Shown here one piece after another: positions 7,608 to 15,561 of a DNA stretch of 36,609 bases (the first letter of the stretch is position 1; every line of letters starts with the position of its first letter). Under the pieces are notes generated by a model. That model saw only the letters and a program-made list of their open reading frames with translations. It was not told the origin of the DNA and made no database searches. Position numbers and translations under genes: made by a program. The stretch comes from Enhydrobacter aerosaccus (GTDB taxonomy: Bacteria > Pseudomonadota > Alphaproteobacteria > Reyranellales > Reyranellaceae), in NCBI GenBank assembly GCA_903915535.1, contig CAIWTJ010000305.1, positions 1-36,609 of the forward strand. Direction: 5' to 3'.

Positions 7608-8569
7608 TCGATCTTGATGCTGGCGGCCTTCACGACCTCCGCCCACTTCTTGCGCTCGTCTTCCATGAACGCCGCGAGCTCGGCCGGCGTCGAGCCGATC
7701 GACTCGACGCCGAGATCGGCAAACTTCGCCTTGATCGCCGGGTCGCGCATGATCTTGGCGAGTTCGGCGGCCAGGCGATCGATCAACGGCTGTGGCGTGG
7801 CCGCGGGCGCCAGGATGCCGTTCCACTCCGAGATCACGCAGCCCTTCACGCCCGCCTCTTCCATGGTGGGCACGTCAGGCGCAGCGGGCGAGCGCTGGGC
7901 GCTGGTGACGGCAAGCGCGCGCACGTGGCCGGCGCGCGCCTGCGGCAGCGCCGCACTCATGTTGCCGAAGTAGAACGGGATGTGACCTGCGGCCACGTCG
8001 CCGACGGCCAGGCCGCCGCCCTTGTAGGGCACGTGGCCGATGTCGGTACCGGTGCGCAGCTTGAACAGCTCGGCCGCGAGATGCTGGGCACTGCCGTTGC
8101 CCGACGAGGCATAGAACAGCTTGCCCGGCTGCGCCTTGGCGAGCGCCACGAGGTCGGCGACCGTCCTGGCGGGATGCGACGGCGTGATCACCATCAGCTC
8201 CGGCACCGAGGTCAGCAGCGAGACCGGCGCAAAATCCTCCGGCGTCCTGAACGGCATCCTGGGCTGGATCAGCGGATTGACCGCATGGGCGAACGCACCA
8301 AGGAGAAGCGTGCCGCCGTCGGGCGCGGCCTTTGCCACGACCTCGTCGCCGATCATGCCCGCAGCACCCGGCTTGTTCTCGACCACGATGGTGGCGCCCA
8401 GCGCCTCTTGCAGGGGATTCTGGATGAAACGCGCCGTGGTGTCCGCGCCGCCCCCGGGCGGATAGGGCACGACGATGCGGATCTGCTTCGGAAAGGTCTG
8501 GGCGCGCACGGGGCCCGCGAGGATGGCAGCGCTTGCCCCCAGCATCAGGGCGCGTCGGTTCGACTTCAT
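7604..8569 (-). CDS. Tripartite tricarboxylate (Bug/TctC) solute-binding protein
   Basis: A 321-residue periplasmic receptor, the second of this family in the window. A basic/hydrophobic leader (MKSNRRALMLGASAAILAG, with RR) ends near VRAQ. Hallmarks are IVVPYPPGGGADTTAR, VVENKPGAAGMIG, YASSGNGSAQHLAAELF and HVPYKGGGLAVGDV. The start at 8569 has a strong GGGAGGA ribosome site. The stop overlaps the SDR start by four bases, implying translational coupling. No TctA/TctB membrane partner is present; the genes upstream encode ABC-type permeases of a different class. The sequence differs clearly from the receptor at 667, so it is not a recent duplicate. Ligand unknown. Confidence 0.93.
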   Translation of the reverse strand: MKSNRRALMLGASAAILAGPVRAQTFPKQIRIVVPYPPGGGADTTARFIQNPLQEALGATIVVENKPGAAGMIGDEVVAKAAPDGGTLLLGAFAHAVNPLIQPRMPFRTPEDFAPVSLLTSVPELMVITPSHPARTVADLVALAKAQPGKLFYASSGNGSAQHLAAELFKLRTGTDIGHVPYKGGGLAVGDVAAGHIPFYFGNMSAALPQARAGHVRALAVTSAQRSPAAPDVPTMEEAGVKGCVISEWNGILAPAATPQPLIDRLAAELAKIMRDPAIKAKFADLGVESIGSTPAELAAFMEDERKKWAEVVKAASIKIE

Positions 8570-8583
8570 TACGTCCTCCCGTT

Positions 8584-9192
8584 TCAGCGCATCATAACCC
8601 GGCTGAGGCGGCGCTGGAGAGCCCGGATCAGGGCAAATCCGACCTGCAGCGGAATGCCGAACAGCGTGACGCCGAGCGCAAATAGCGCCAGCCGCTCGCC
8701 CAGGGTCGGCAACAGCTCGGCCTGGCGCAGGATCACCGCGATGCCTTCGTTGACGCCGATCGCAGCACCCGCGCCCGACGACATCACCAGCACGAAGAAG
8801 GCGCGGGTCACGTTGGGCAGGAAGAGCAACGCGCCGAGATGCGAGCCCGCGCGCCACTGCACCGTCGCCGCCACGCCAGCGTCTGCCACATAGGCTGCGG
8901 AGTACGGCACCAGCGACAGCGCCACCGCCATCAGGCCGCTCGGCGCCATCGGCAGGCCGAGGAAGGTCGCGTCGCGCGGAATGGCGTTCAGCAGGAAGAA
9001 CATGACGACGAAGGTCGGCGCCGCGCGCATCAGGCCGATGATCGCCGCCGCCGCCGCGCCCGCGATGCCGCCGGCGATGCGCGCCCAGGCGAGCAGCAGG
9101 CCGAGCACGAGCCCCATGACGAGCGACAGGGCGGCAATCTCGAAGTTCACCGCCATGCCGGCCAGGAACTGGGGCAGAAAGTTTTCGATCAT
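8584..9192 (-). CDS. Polar amino acid-type ABC transporter permease
   Basis: A 202-residue inner-membrane permease of the HisM/GlnP type with about five hydrophobic segments. It starts MIENFLPQFLAGMAVNFEIAAL, the usual opening of amino-acid ABC permeases, and MRAAPTFVVMFFLL matches the R-x-x-P-x-x-V signature. The EAA loop that contacts the ATPase is degenerate. The ATG overlaps the stop of the upstream fused binding-protein/permease gene (ATGA), so the two subunits probably assemble as a heterodimer. No ATP-binding subunit is encoded nearby. It ends 14 bp before the Bug receptor gene. Confidence 0.85.
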   Translation of the reverse strand: MIENFLPQFLAGMAVNFEIAALSLVMGLVLGLLLAWARIAGGIAGAAAAAIIGLMRAAPTFVVMFFLLNAIPRDATFLGLPMAPSGLMAVALSLVPYSAAYVADAGVAATVQWRAGSHLGALLFLPNVTRAFFVLVMSSGAGAAIGVNEGIAVILRQAELLPTLGERLALFALGVTLFGIPLQVGFALIRALQRRLSRVMMR

Positions 9193-10817
9193 GCCGGCAC
9201 CTGCGGCTGCTCGAGCCAGGCCTGGAGCCGCCGGCACAGCCAGACCACGATCATCACCACTGCGGTGTAGAAGATCAGCAACAGCCAGTAGGTCGTGACC
9301 CGGCCTGTCGAGAAGGACGAGATGTCGGTGAGCGCCGTCAGCAATTCGGGCGCTCCGATGAAGCTCGCGGTCGGCGTGCCCTTGGCGGCATTGACCAGGA
9401 ACGACACGATCTGCGACGCCGAGCGCGCGAGCGCCCGGCCGAACAGACCGTCCCGCACGCCTTCGGCCCGCAGGCTCGTCATCGCCTCGCCGATCGCCTG
9501 ACCCGCATTGGCGCCGTTGGTGAGGCCGAGCGCCACGATCGCCGAGCAGATCGCGGCCCCCGCCGTGGCGGGAAACAGCGCATGCGACAGCGCCGAGGCG
9601 ATCACCAGCGTGAGCACGATCGGCGAGGATTGCAGCACGATGGTGAGCATCCGCGCCAGCACATGCGGCAGCGCGGTGCGCGCGCCCTGCGCGGCGCCAA
9701 GCAGCAATGCAAAGCCCAGGGTCGCCGCCAGCGCGCCGGCGATCAGCAAGAGCGAGGTGGCAACGCCGCTCTTGAACAGCGACCAGGCCGACTCCGTCTT
9801 GAGCATCGGCAGCTGCAGGTCGATGTCGAGATGCGCCTCGACCCACGATTCCAGCACCGTGACGGGGAGCGCGAAGCGCGTCGGCTTCAGTTCGCTGTTG
9901 AGCGCGGGCAGGATGCACGCCGAGCGGTTCGGCCCGTCGGCAATGTTGCAGTCCAGGCGGTTCCACACCGCCTTCTGCTGCTCGAGAAATGCCGTCGCGA
10001 TCTTGTGGCGGCGCGCGAGTTCGAGGAACACGCCGTCGCGATGGAAGATCGCGCTCATCAGGTCCAGCGCGCGCGCCAGACGGTCGCTGCCGGTCCGTGC
10101 CACCGCCATGCCCCACGGCACCTGGGCGAAGCCGAACTTCTCCACGAACGATTTGGCAAAGACCGGATCGGCCAGCGACGCCGCAAAGAAGCTGTTGTCC
10201 TGGGCGGCAAGGGTGCAGGTGCCGTTGCGCAACCGATCAGGCAGCAGGCCCGCTTCGTCGAACAGCATCAGGCGCGCGCCATGGGCGACCAGTTCGGCGT
10301 TGGAGCCGTTGCCCACGGTGGCGCAGATCGTACGCTCGGGCACATCGACCCAGCTCGACACCTTCAGCGCCGGCGCACCGACGAGAACCGTCTCCGATTG
10401 ATAATAATGCGGCCGCACGAAGCGCACCTGCCCCGAGCGCTGGGTGTTATGGCCCATGGTCGCGATCGCGACGTCGATCCTGTCTTCCGCCAGCAGCGGG
10501 ATTCGGTTGGCCGCGTTCACGAGGCTGAAGTCGGCCTCCACGCCCAGCCTGGCCGCGATAGCGTCGGCCACGTCGATCTCGTAGCCTTGCCGCGTGTTGT
10601 TCTCGTGCGTGGCGAACAGCGGATAAAAGTCGCGCACGCCCACCCGGATATGCCCGCCGCAGAGGATTCGCACCAGCCGGTCGCTCGCGGGCTGGCTGCA
10701 GGACGCACGCGCTTCGTCGAGCATCTTCGCGAGTTCTACATCGGGCGATTGAGCGGACGATTGCGCCGACGCGGGCAGGGCCGCGACCAGCGTCAGGAGC
10801 GCAAGCCACCACCGCAT
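9189..10817 (-). CDS. Fused amino acid ABC transporter substrate-binding/permease protein
   Basis: A 542-residue fusion. Residues 1-19 are a signal sequence; about 50-290 form a family 3 solute-binding domain (GGHIRVGVRDFYPLFA, GYEIDVADAIAARLG, DVAIATMGHN); about 345-540 form a permease domain with several membrane spans (WSLFKSGVATSLLLIAGALAAT onward). Fusions of this kind are known in GlnP-type transporters. A linker at about 290-335 contains two cysteines (LDCNIADGPNRSACIL) that could form a disulfide. The EAA-loop region ALTNGANAGQAIGEA... is recognisable. It starts one base after the methyltransferase stop and overlaps the second permease. Substrate is probably an amino acid or similar small solute. 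The missing ATPase is odd. Confidence 0.87.
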   Translation of the reverse strand: MRWWLALLTLVAALPASAQSSAQSPDVELAKMLDEARASCSQPASDRLVRILCGGHIRVGVRDFYPLFATHENNTRQGYEIDVADAIAARLGVEADFSLVNAANRIPLLAEDRIDVAIATMGHNTQRSGQVRFVRPHYYQSETVLVGAPALKVSSWVDVPERTICATVGNGSNAELVAHGARLMLFDEAGLLPDRLRNGTCTLAAQDNSFFAASLADPVFAKSFVEKFGFAQVPWGMAVARTGSDRLARALDLMSAIFHRDGVFLELARRHKIATAFLEQQKAVWNRLDCNIADGPNRSACILPALNSELKPTRFALPVTVLESWVEAHLDIDLQLPMLKTESAWSLFKSGVATSLLLIAGALAATLGFALLLGAAQGARTALPHVLARMLTIVLQSSPIVLTLVIASALSHALFPATAGAAICSAIVALGLTNGANAGQAIGEAMTSLRAEGVRDGLFGRALARSASQIVSFLVNAAKGTPTASFIGAPELLTALTDISSFSTGRVTTYWLLLIFYTAVVMIVVWLCRRLQAWLEQPQVPA

Positions 10818-10818
10818 G

Positions 10819-11511
10819 TCAGCTCAGCGATCCGGCGGCGCCGATCTCTACGATGTGCATCTCGGCGAAGGCATAGGGGCCGTAGCGATGGATCGACCGG
10901 CCCTCCTCGCGACGGACGATGCTCTCGCTCATATGCTCGAGCTTTTCGTCCGGCAGGTAGACCAGCGTTGTGTGCGCGATCCTGAGCGACAGGCCGGCGC
11001 GCTCCGCTTTCTCCCGCGACCGCTCGAGGTCGACGAAACCGTTGTGCGCGATGACTGCCCGGCCGCCGGATGCCAAATGGTGCGGCAAGCCGTCGAGGAA
11101 CGGATCGAGCAGGCGCCGGCCATCGATGCCGCCATCGCTCCAGCTCGGCAGGCGTCCGGACAGCTCGGCGCCCTTCATCGGAAAATGCGGCAGGTTGGCT
11201 GCGATCAGGCCGAAACGCCGGCCGGCGACCGGCTGCCACATGTCGCCGCAAAAGACCTGCGAGGACGCGCCGTGGCCGAGTTTGGCGAGCAACGCCTTGC
11301 TGATCGTGACCGCTTCCTGTTCGATATCGACGCCGCACAGCGATGCAGCGCCGAGTTCGCCGAGCGTCGCCAAGACCACGCCGCTGCCCGATCCGATCTC
11401 GAGGGCCGCAACGCCGCGCACCCAGGCGGCGCGTGCGCGCAGGCCCTGGATCAGGGTTGCCGTATATTCGCTGGGACGCAGTTCCGGGACAGGGGCGTGC
11501 TCGACCTTCAT
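10819..11511 (-). CDS. Class I SAM-dependent methyltransferase (HemK/PrmC-like fold)
   Basis: A 230-residue methyltransferase. Motif I reads ALEIGSGSGVV, the acidic residue ending strand 2 is in CGVDIEQEAV, and motif IV reads IAANLPHFP, the place of NPPY/NPPF in HemK, RsmC and similar enzymes; the Leu for Pro change leaves the amide or base target open. The start overlaps the stop of the Cache-cyclase gene (ATGA), which excludes the longer upstream frame. The protein has no membrane segment and should be cytoplasmic. Its position between a cyclase and transporter genes gives no clear substrate. Confidence 0.8.
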   Translation of the reverse strand: MKVEHAPVPELRPSEYTATLIQGLRARAAWVRGVAALEIGSGSGVVLATLGELGAASLCGVDIEQEAVTISKALLAKLGHGASSQVFCGDMWQPVAGRRFGLIAANLPHFPMKGAELSGRLPSWSDGGIDGRRLLDPFLDGLPHHLASGGRAVIAHNGFVDLERSREKAERAGLSLRIAHTTLVYLPDEKLEHMSESIVRREEGRSIHRYGPYAFAEMHIVEIGAAGSLS

Positions 11512-13619
11512 ATCTCGCCCAGCCGCTTGGCCAGGATGGCGGCAACAGGATCGTCGGGGAATTTCCGCGCGATCTCGCCGTAGAGCTGGCGCGCCAGCAC
11601 CGTATCGCCGGAGGCCAGCGCTTCGTAGGCAGGCCGGGTCATGCGGCTCAGTTCGAGCGTCGCCGCATCCGGCTCGAACTCGGCGCCGGCGCCGTAGACG
11701 CCCATGAGCTCGTAGATCGGGAACTTGGCGCGGCGGCCCTTCACCGCGACGTCGTCGAGAGGCCGCACACACAGTCGTTCACCGGCCTCACGGAAGACGC
11801 TGTGGCTGATGCACACGCGCGTCCCGTACTCCTTGTTGATCGCTTCGAGGCGCGAGGCAATGTTCACGCCGTCGCCCATCACCGTGTAGCTCATGCGCTC
11901 GGAGCTGCCGACATTGCCCACCACCACGGCATCGCAGTGCAGCCCGACTCGGACGTTGAACGGTCGCAGCCCTTCAGCCTGCCAGCGCGCGTTGAGCGTC
12001 TTCATATCGCGCTGGATCGCGAAGGCCGCCACGCAGGAGCGCCAGGCGTGGTCTTCGAGCAGTGCAGGCGCGCCCCAGAACGCCATCACGCCGTCGCCCA
12101 TGAACTTGTCGATCGTGCCCTGCTGCTCGTTGACGGCCTTGATGACGACCTCGAGATAGGCCGACACGCGCAGCAGAATTTCCTGCGCCGGCATCTCTTC
12201 GGCGATCGAAGCGAAGGATTCGACATCGCAGAAGAAGATCGACAGGAACCGGCTGTTGCCGCCCAGCGTCAGCTTCTTGTCCGATTCCAGAAGTTGCTTC
12301 ACCAATCCGACCGGCACGAAAGCGGAGAATGACTGTACTGCGTTGTCGAGCGTGTCGATGGCTCGGGAAAGGGTGGCGATCTCGCGGATCGGCGACGACA
12401 CCACCGGCAGCTGGTGAGCCCCCAGCTCCTGGATCTTGTCGACATTTTTCGCCAGTCGCTCGAGCGGCCGCGAGATCACGCCGCTCAGGAAGAAGATGAT
12501 GGCGATCTGCAGCGCAATGGCGACAAGGCCGAAGACCAGCAGGTTGTTGTTGTTGCGCTGGAACGCGCTCGTGAAGTCGTCGACCGGCGTCACGATGAAA
12601 ATCTGCCAGCGCCCGCCGAATCCCACCGGCAGGGTCGACAGGCTCGCGGTGTATTCGCGGCCGCCATGGGAGAAACTGTAGAGGAGCTTGCCGCCGTCCT
12701 TATTGCTTTCCGGGGCGCTCTCCTGGCCCCGCGGACGCGCCGCGAAGGCGACCGCGGGCAGCTCTTTGTCGAGCGACGAGATGTGGCGCAGTTCGAGCGT
12801 GCCGTTGCGGTTGGTATAGGTCCGCGACAGGTCGGAGGCGGCCAGCACGTTATCGCGGCCGTCCAGGATGTAGCTCAGCGTGCCGGGGCTAACCTTGCGC
12901 TCGGCGAGATACTGCCCGAGCCCATCCAGCGTGATGTCGATGGCCGCGACACCCGCGAGCTTGCCAGCCGCAAAGAAAGGCTGCGCTACCGTGAAGCCGA
13001 CCAGGCCGAGAGTCGCAAAGACATCGGGGTCGGTAACATGGAGCTTGCCTTCCTGGACAGTCCATCGATACCAGCCGCGCGTGCGCGGATCGTAGGCCGT
13101 GGGCTCGTCGAGCCTGCCCAGCTCCTTGCCGTCCCTGTCGAAAAAGACATAGCGGTCGAGCAGCGGCGCCCCCTTGGCGGGATCGATGACACGCGAGGCG
13201 AAGCTCGAGCCGGCGGGTGGAAACGCGTTGCCGATGCGGGCATTGCTCTCCACCCGCCGGGCCTGGCGGAACGATCCGTCGATCAGACCGACGTAGGCAC
13301 TCACGATCTTGTCGCTGTGCGGCAACAGGCTCTGGAAATAGGCGATGGAGCGGTCGCTGGCATAGTAGTCGGGCATCTCGTTGCCCAGGGTCGCCGCGGC
13401 ACGGACCAGCGACTTGATGGGAACGATGTCGTCTTCGATATCGCCGAGCGTGTCGACCCGGAAGCGTTCGATCAGCGCCCGTGCGTTCTCGCGCGCAATA
13501 CGGTCGTTGGAGATATAGGTGACGGAGATGATACCCGCGAAGACCGGCACTGTGAGCGCAACGAACGCCACCAGGATGCTGGGCCTCAGCCGCAGATTGT
13601 TTCTGAAGAAAGCTCTCAT
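11508..13619 (-). CDS. Membrane adenylate cyclase with Cache sensor and HAMP-like linker
   Basis: A 703-residue sensor cyclase. A transmembrane helix (about 13-35) precedes a large periplasmic double-Cache-like domain (about 40-345, with RGWYR and GVAAIDITLDGL), a second helix (about 358-382), a HAMP-like linker beginning SRPLERLAKNV, and a class III cyclase domain (about 455-650). Metal Asp465 and Asp509, Lys505, Asn586 and Arg590 are present; the purine-pairing Asp is replaced by Thr579 (YTVMGDGVN), the hallmark of class IIIb enzymes, several of which respond to bicarbonate. A C-terminal helical tail resembles a TPR repeat. It starts 16 bp downstream of the amidase and overlaps the methyltransferase gene. 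Its extracytoplasmic ligand may be a solute also handled by the neighbouring transporter. Confidence 0.92.
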   Translation of the reverse strand: MRAFFRNNLRLRPSILVAFVALTVPVFAGIISVTYISNDRIARENARALIERFRVDTLGDIEDDIVPIKSLVRAAATLGNEMPDYYASDRSIAYFQSLLPHSDKIVSAYVGLIDGSFRQARRVESNARIGNAFPPAGSSFASRVIDPAKGAPLLDRYVFFDRDGKELGRLDEPTAYDPRTRGWYRWTVQEGKLHVTDPDVFATLGLVGFTVAQPFFAAGKLAGVAAIDITLDGLGQYLAERKVSPGTLSYILDGRDNVLAASDLSRTYTNRNGTLELRHISSLDKELPAVAFAARPRGQESAPESNKDGGKLLYSFSHGGREYTASLSTLPVGFGGRWQIFIVTPVDDFTSAFQRNNNNLLVFGLVAIALQIAIIFFLSGVISRPLERLAKNVDKIQELGAHQLPVVSSPIREIATLSRAIDTLDNAVQSFSAFVPVGLVKQLLESDKKLTLGGNSRFLSIFFCDVESFASIAEEMPAQEILLRVSAYLEVVIKAVNEQQGTIDKFMGDGVMAFWGAPALLEDHAWRSCVAAFAIQRDMKTLNARWQAEGLRPFNVRVGLHCDAVVVGNVGSSERMSYTVMGDGVNIASRLEAINKEYGTRVCISHSVFREAGERLCVRPLDDVAVKGRRAKFPIYELMGVYGAGAEFEPDAATLELSRMTRPAYEALASGDTVLARQLYGEIARKFPDDPVAAILAKRLGEI

Positions 13620-13635
13620 CCGACGTTCGGCACCT

Positions 13636-15027
13636 TTACAGCGGCGGCCGCTTCAGGTGCCAGTCGGTCGCCTGCTGGAAGGCATGCCCGGCAGCGAGGA
13701 TCGGGCCTTCGTCGAAGGCACGACCGACGATCTGGAAGCCTGTCGGCACACCATCGTGGGTCATCCCGCCGGGCAAGGTCAAGGTTGGATGCCCCGAGAG
13801 ATCGAAGGGCGCGGTGTAGCGCAACCGGGCGGCGACCGATTCGGGATCGCGGCCGCCCGCGGCCAGGCTTTCCAGCGAGTAGACCGCGCGGCCCATTACC
13901 GGCATCAACAGAAGATCGAGCGAGGCCAGCAGCTTGTTGAGGCCCCCGGTCAGCGCCGCACGCCGCACCTGCAGCCGCGCGATCTCGAGGCCCGAGAGCC
14001 TGCGGCCCATCTCGATCAGGCCGGCCAGCACCGGACCGTATTCCGCCGCGCGCGAGGGATAGGTCGCCTCGTGCGCGAGCGCCGTCTCGATCGCACAGAG
14101 CGCCACCCAGTCGCGCGAGCCGTTGTTGAAATCGCCCGGCAATGCCACGTCGACGATCTCCGCACCCGCGGCGCGCAACGTCTTTGCCGCCCCGTCGAGC
14201 GCCTGGCGCGAATCGGGGTCGAGGTCGGTCATGTTGGTGGCAAGTCCGATCCGCTTGCCGCGCACACCGGCGCCGATCGAGCCGGCATAGTCGGGCACCG
14301 CAAGCGGCACCGCCGTCGGATCGTCGGCATCGGCGCCGGCAATGACGCCCAGCATGATCGCGGCATCGAGGGCGCTGCGCGTCATCGGTCCAATGTGATC
14401 GAGCGAATCGGCCAAAGCGAAGACACCGGCGCGGCTCACCCTGCCCCAGGTCGGCTTCATGCCGGAGAGGCCGTTCATCGTCGAAGGAAAGCGGATCGAT
14501 CCGCCGGTGTCCGACCCCAGGGAGCCGAAGCATAGCCCGGCCGCTGTCGCCGACCCCGAGCCCGACGAGGACGAGCCCGTCCAGTAGGTCGCGTTCCAGG
14601 GATTGAGCGGCGCCGGAATGCTGGGGTGATGCGCGCCGAAGGCGCCTTCGGTCATCTGCAGCTTGCCCAGGATGACGGCGCCGGCCTGCTTCAGCCGCGC
14701 GACGACGGTCGCATCCTTCACCGGGACATTGTTCCTGTGGATCGCCATGCCTCCTGCGGTCGGCACGCCTTCGGTATTGCATAGATCCTTTACCGCGATC
14801 GGAACGCCATGCAGCGGCCCCAGCGATTTGCCCGCCGCCGTCTCGGCATCGCGCGCCTTCGCGTCGGCCAGCGCGCGATCTCGCGTCACTGTGGCATAGG
14901 CCTTGAGCTTAGGATCGAGCGTATCGATTCGGTCCAGGATCGCCGTGGTGGCTTCGACCGAGGAAATCTTTCGTGCCTTCAGGCGACGCGCGACTTCATC
15001 CAGCGACAGATAGTGCAGATTCGACAT
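13636..15027 (-). CDS. Amidase signature family amidase
   Basis: A 463-residue Ser-cisSer-Lys amidase. Lys80 lies in PIAVKDLCNT, the Ser-rich loop GSSSSGSGS (151-159) holds the cis-Ser, and Ser177 in GSDTGGSIR is the nucleophile. It hydrolyses a carboxamide to acid and ammonia; the family also contains GatA, but there are no gatB or gatC genes here, so a catabolic amidase is more likely. I start at the ATG at 15027, which has GGGGGAAA upstream and gives the normal MSNLHYLSLDEV beginning; an upstream ATG at 15066 adds 13 unrelated residues and overlaps the cold-shock terminator region. It may head the long minus-strand operon. Confidence 0.92.
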   Translation of the reverse strand: MSNLHYLSLDEVARRLKARKISSVEATTAILDRIDTLDPKLKAYATVTRDRALADAKARDAETAAGKSLGPLHGVPIAVKDLCNTEGVPTAGGMAIHRNNVPVKDATVVARLKQAGAVILGKLQMTEGAFGAHHPSIPAPLNPWNATYWTGSSSSGSGSATAAGLCFGSLGSDTGGSIRFPSTMNGLSGMKPTWGRVSRAGVFALADSLDHIGPMTRSALDAAIMLGVIAGADADDPTAVPLAVPDYAGSIGAGVRGKRIGLATNMTDLDPDSRQALDGAAKTLRAAGAEIVDVALPGDFNNGSRDWVALCAIETALAHEATYPSRAAEYGPVLAGLIEMGRRLSGLEIARLQVRRAALTGGLNKLLASLDLLLMPVMGRAVYSLESLAAGGRDPESVAARLRYTAPFDLSGHPTLTLPGGMTHDGVPTGFQIVGRAFDEGPILAAGHAFQQATDWHLKRPPL

Positions 15028-15066
15028 CGGTTTCCCCCAGCGCTTCGCCTGAAGGAGAGTGCACAA

Positions 15067-15097
15067 ACGAAAACGGCGGCGCCAGTGGCACCGCCGT
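15067..15097 (-). terminator. Rho-independent terminator of the cold-shock gene
   Basis: Read on the minus strand, acggcggTgcc / act / ggcGccgccgt forms an 11-bp GC-rich stem with one G-T wobble and a three-base loop, followed directly by the T-rich run tttcgttt. It lies about 30 bp past the cold-shock stop and separates that gene from the amidase operon. Confidence 0.85.
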
Positions 15098-15126
15098 CCC
15101 GTTTTGCCTATCTCGGCGAGGTCCTG

Positions 15127-15333
15127 TCAGCCCTCGGCCTTGAGATTGACGGCCGCCGAGCGGCCACGCTCGGTGGCAATTTCGTAGCTGATCTTCTGGC
15201 CTTCGTTGAGGCCATTGAGGCCGGAGCGCTCCACGGCACTGATGTGCACGAAAACGTCCTTGCCGCCCTCGTTCGGCTGGATGAAACCGAAACCCTTCGT
15301 GGCGTTGAACCACTTCACAGTACCAGTAGCCAT
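15127..15333 (-). CDS. Cold shock domain protein (CspA family)
   Basis: A 68-residue single-domain cold-shock protein, a single-strand nucleic-acid-binding RNA chaperone. It starts [19 protein letters not shown], giving RNP1 (KGFGFI, 13-18), and RNP2 is VFVHIS. The length is normal for the family. AAGGAGA lies eight bases before the ATG. A 228-bp gap precedes the gene on its strand, room for the long 5' leader typical of csp genes, and a strong terminator follows, so it is probably monocistronic. Whether it is truly cold-induced cannot be told. Confidence 0.96.
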   Translation of the reverse strand: MATGTVKWFNATKGFGFIQPNEGGKDVFVHISAVERSGLNGLNEGQKISYEIATERGRSAAVNLKAEG

Positions 15334-15530
15334 CTCGTTCTCTCCTTGGCAGTTTTACGAGCTACACATTACGCGTGAGCCCGAGCGCTCGTTGCTGCGG
15401 TCCACGACAACTGAAGAATTGGAATCAGCTCGGTGTAGTCCGTCGCCACAGGGGGCTCGGCCGCCAAGGCATGGCCAAGTTCGTAGTCGTAAGGCCGCAT
15501 ATAGTGCCCAACGTTCGGGAGTCAAGATTG

Positions 15531-15553
15531 GTTGCCCGGCGCGCGCGGGCGAC
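15531..15553 (-). other. GC-rich hairpin after the dehydratase gene
   Basis: On the minus strand gtcgcccg / cgcgcgc / cgggcaac forms an 8-bp stem with one wobble, eight bases past the stop of the UxaA-family gene. A T tract is absent, so it is at best a weak or Rho-assisted terminator. The rest of 15334-15530 shows no gene; it should contain the cold-shock promoter and leader. Confidence 0.35.
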
Positions 15554-15561
15554 CGCACGGG

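Noticed and set aside
12414-13940. A long plus-strand open frame opposite the Cache cyclase
   Set aside because: It lacks recognisable domains and ribosome site, and the opposite strand has a full membrane cyclase.
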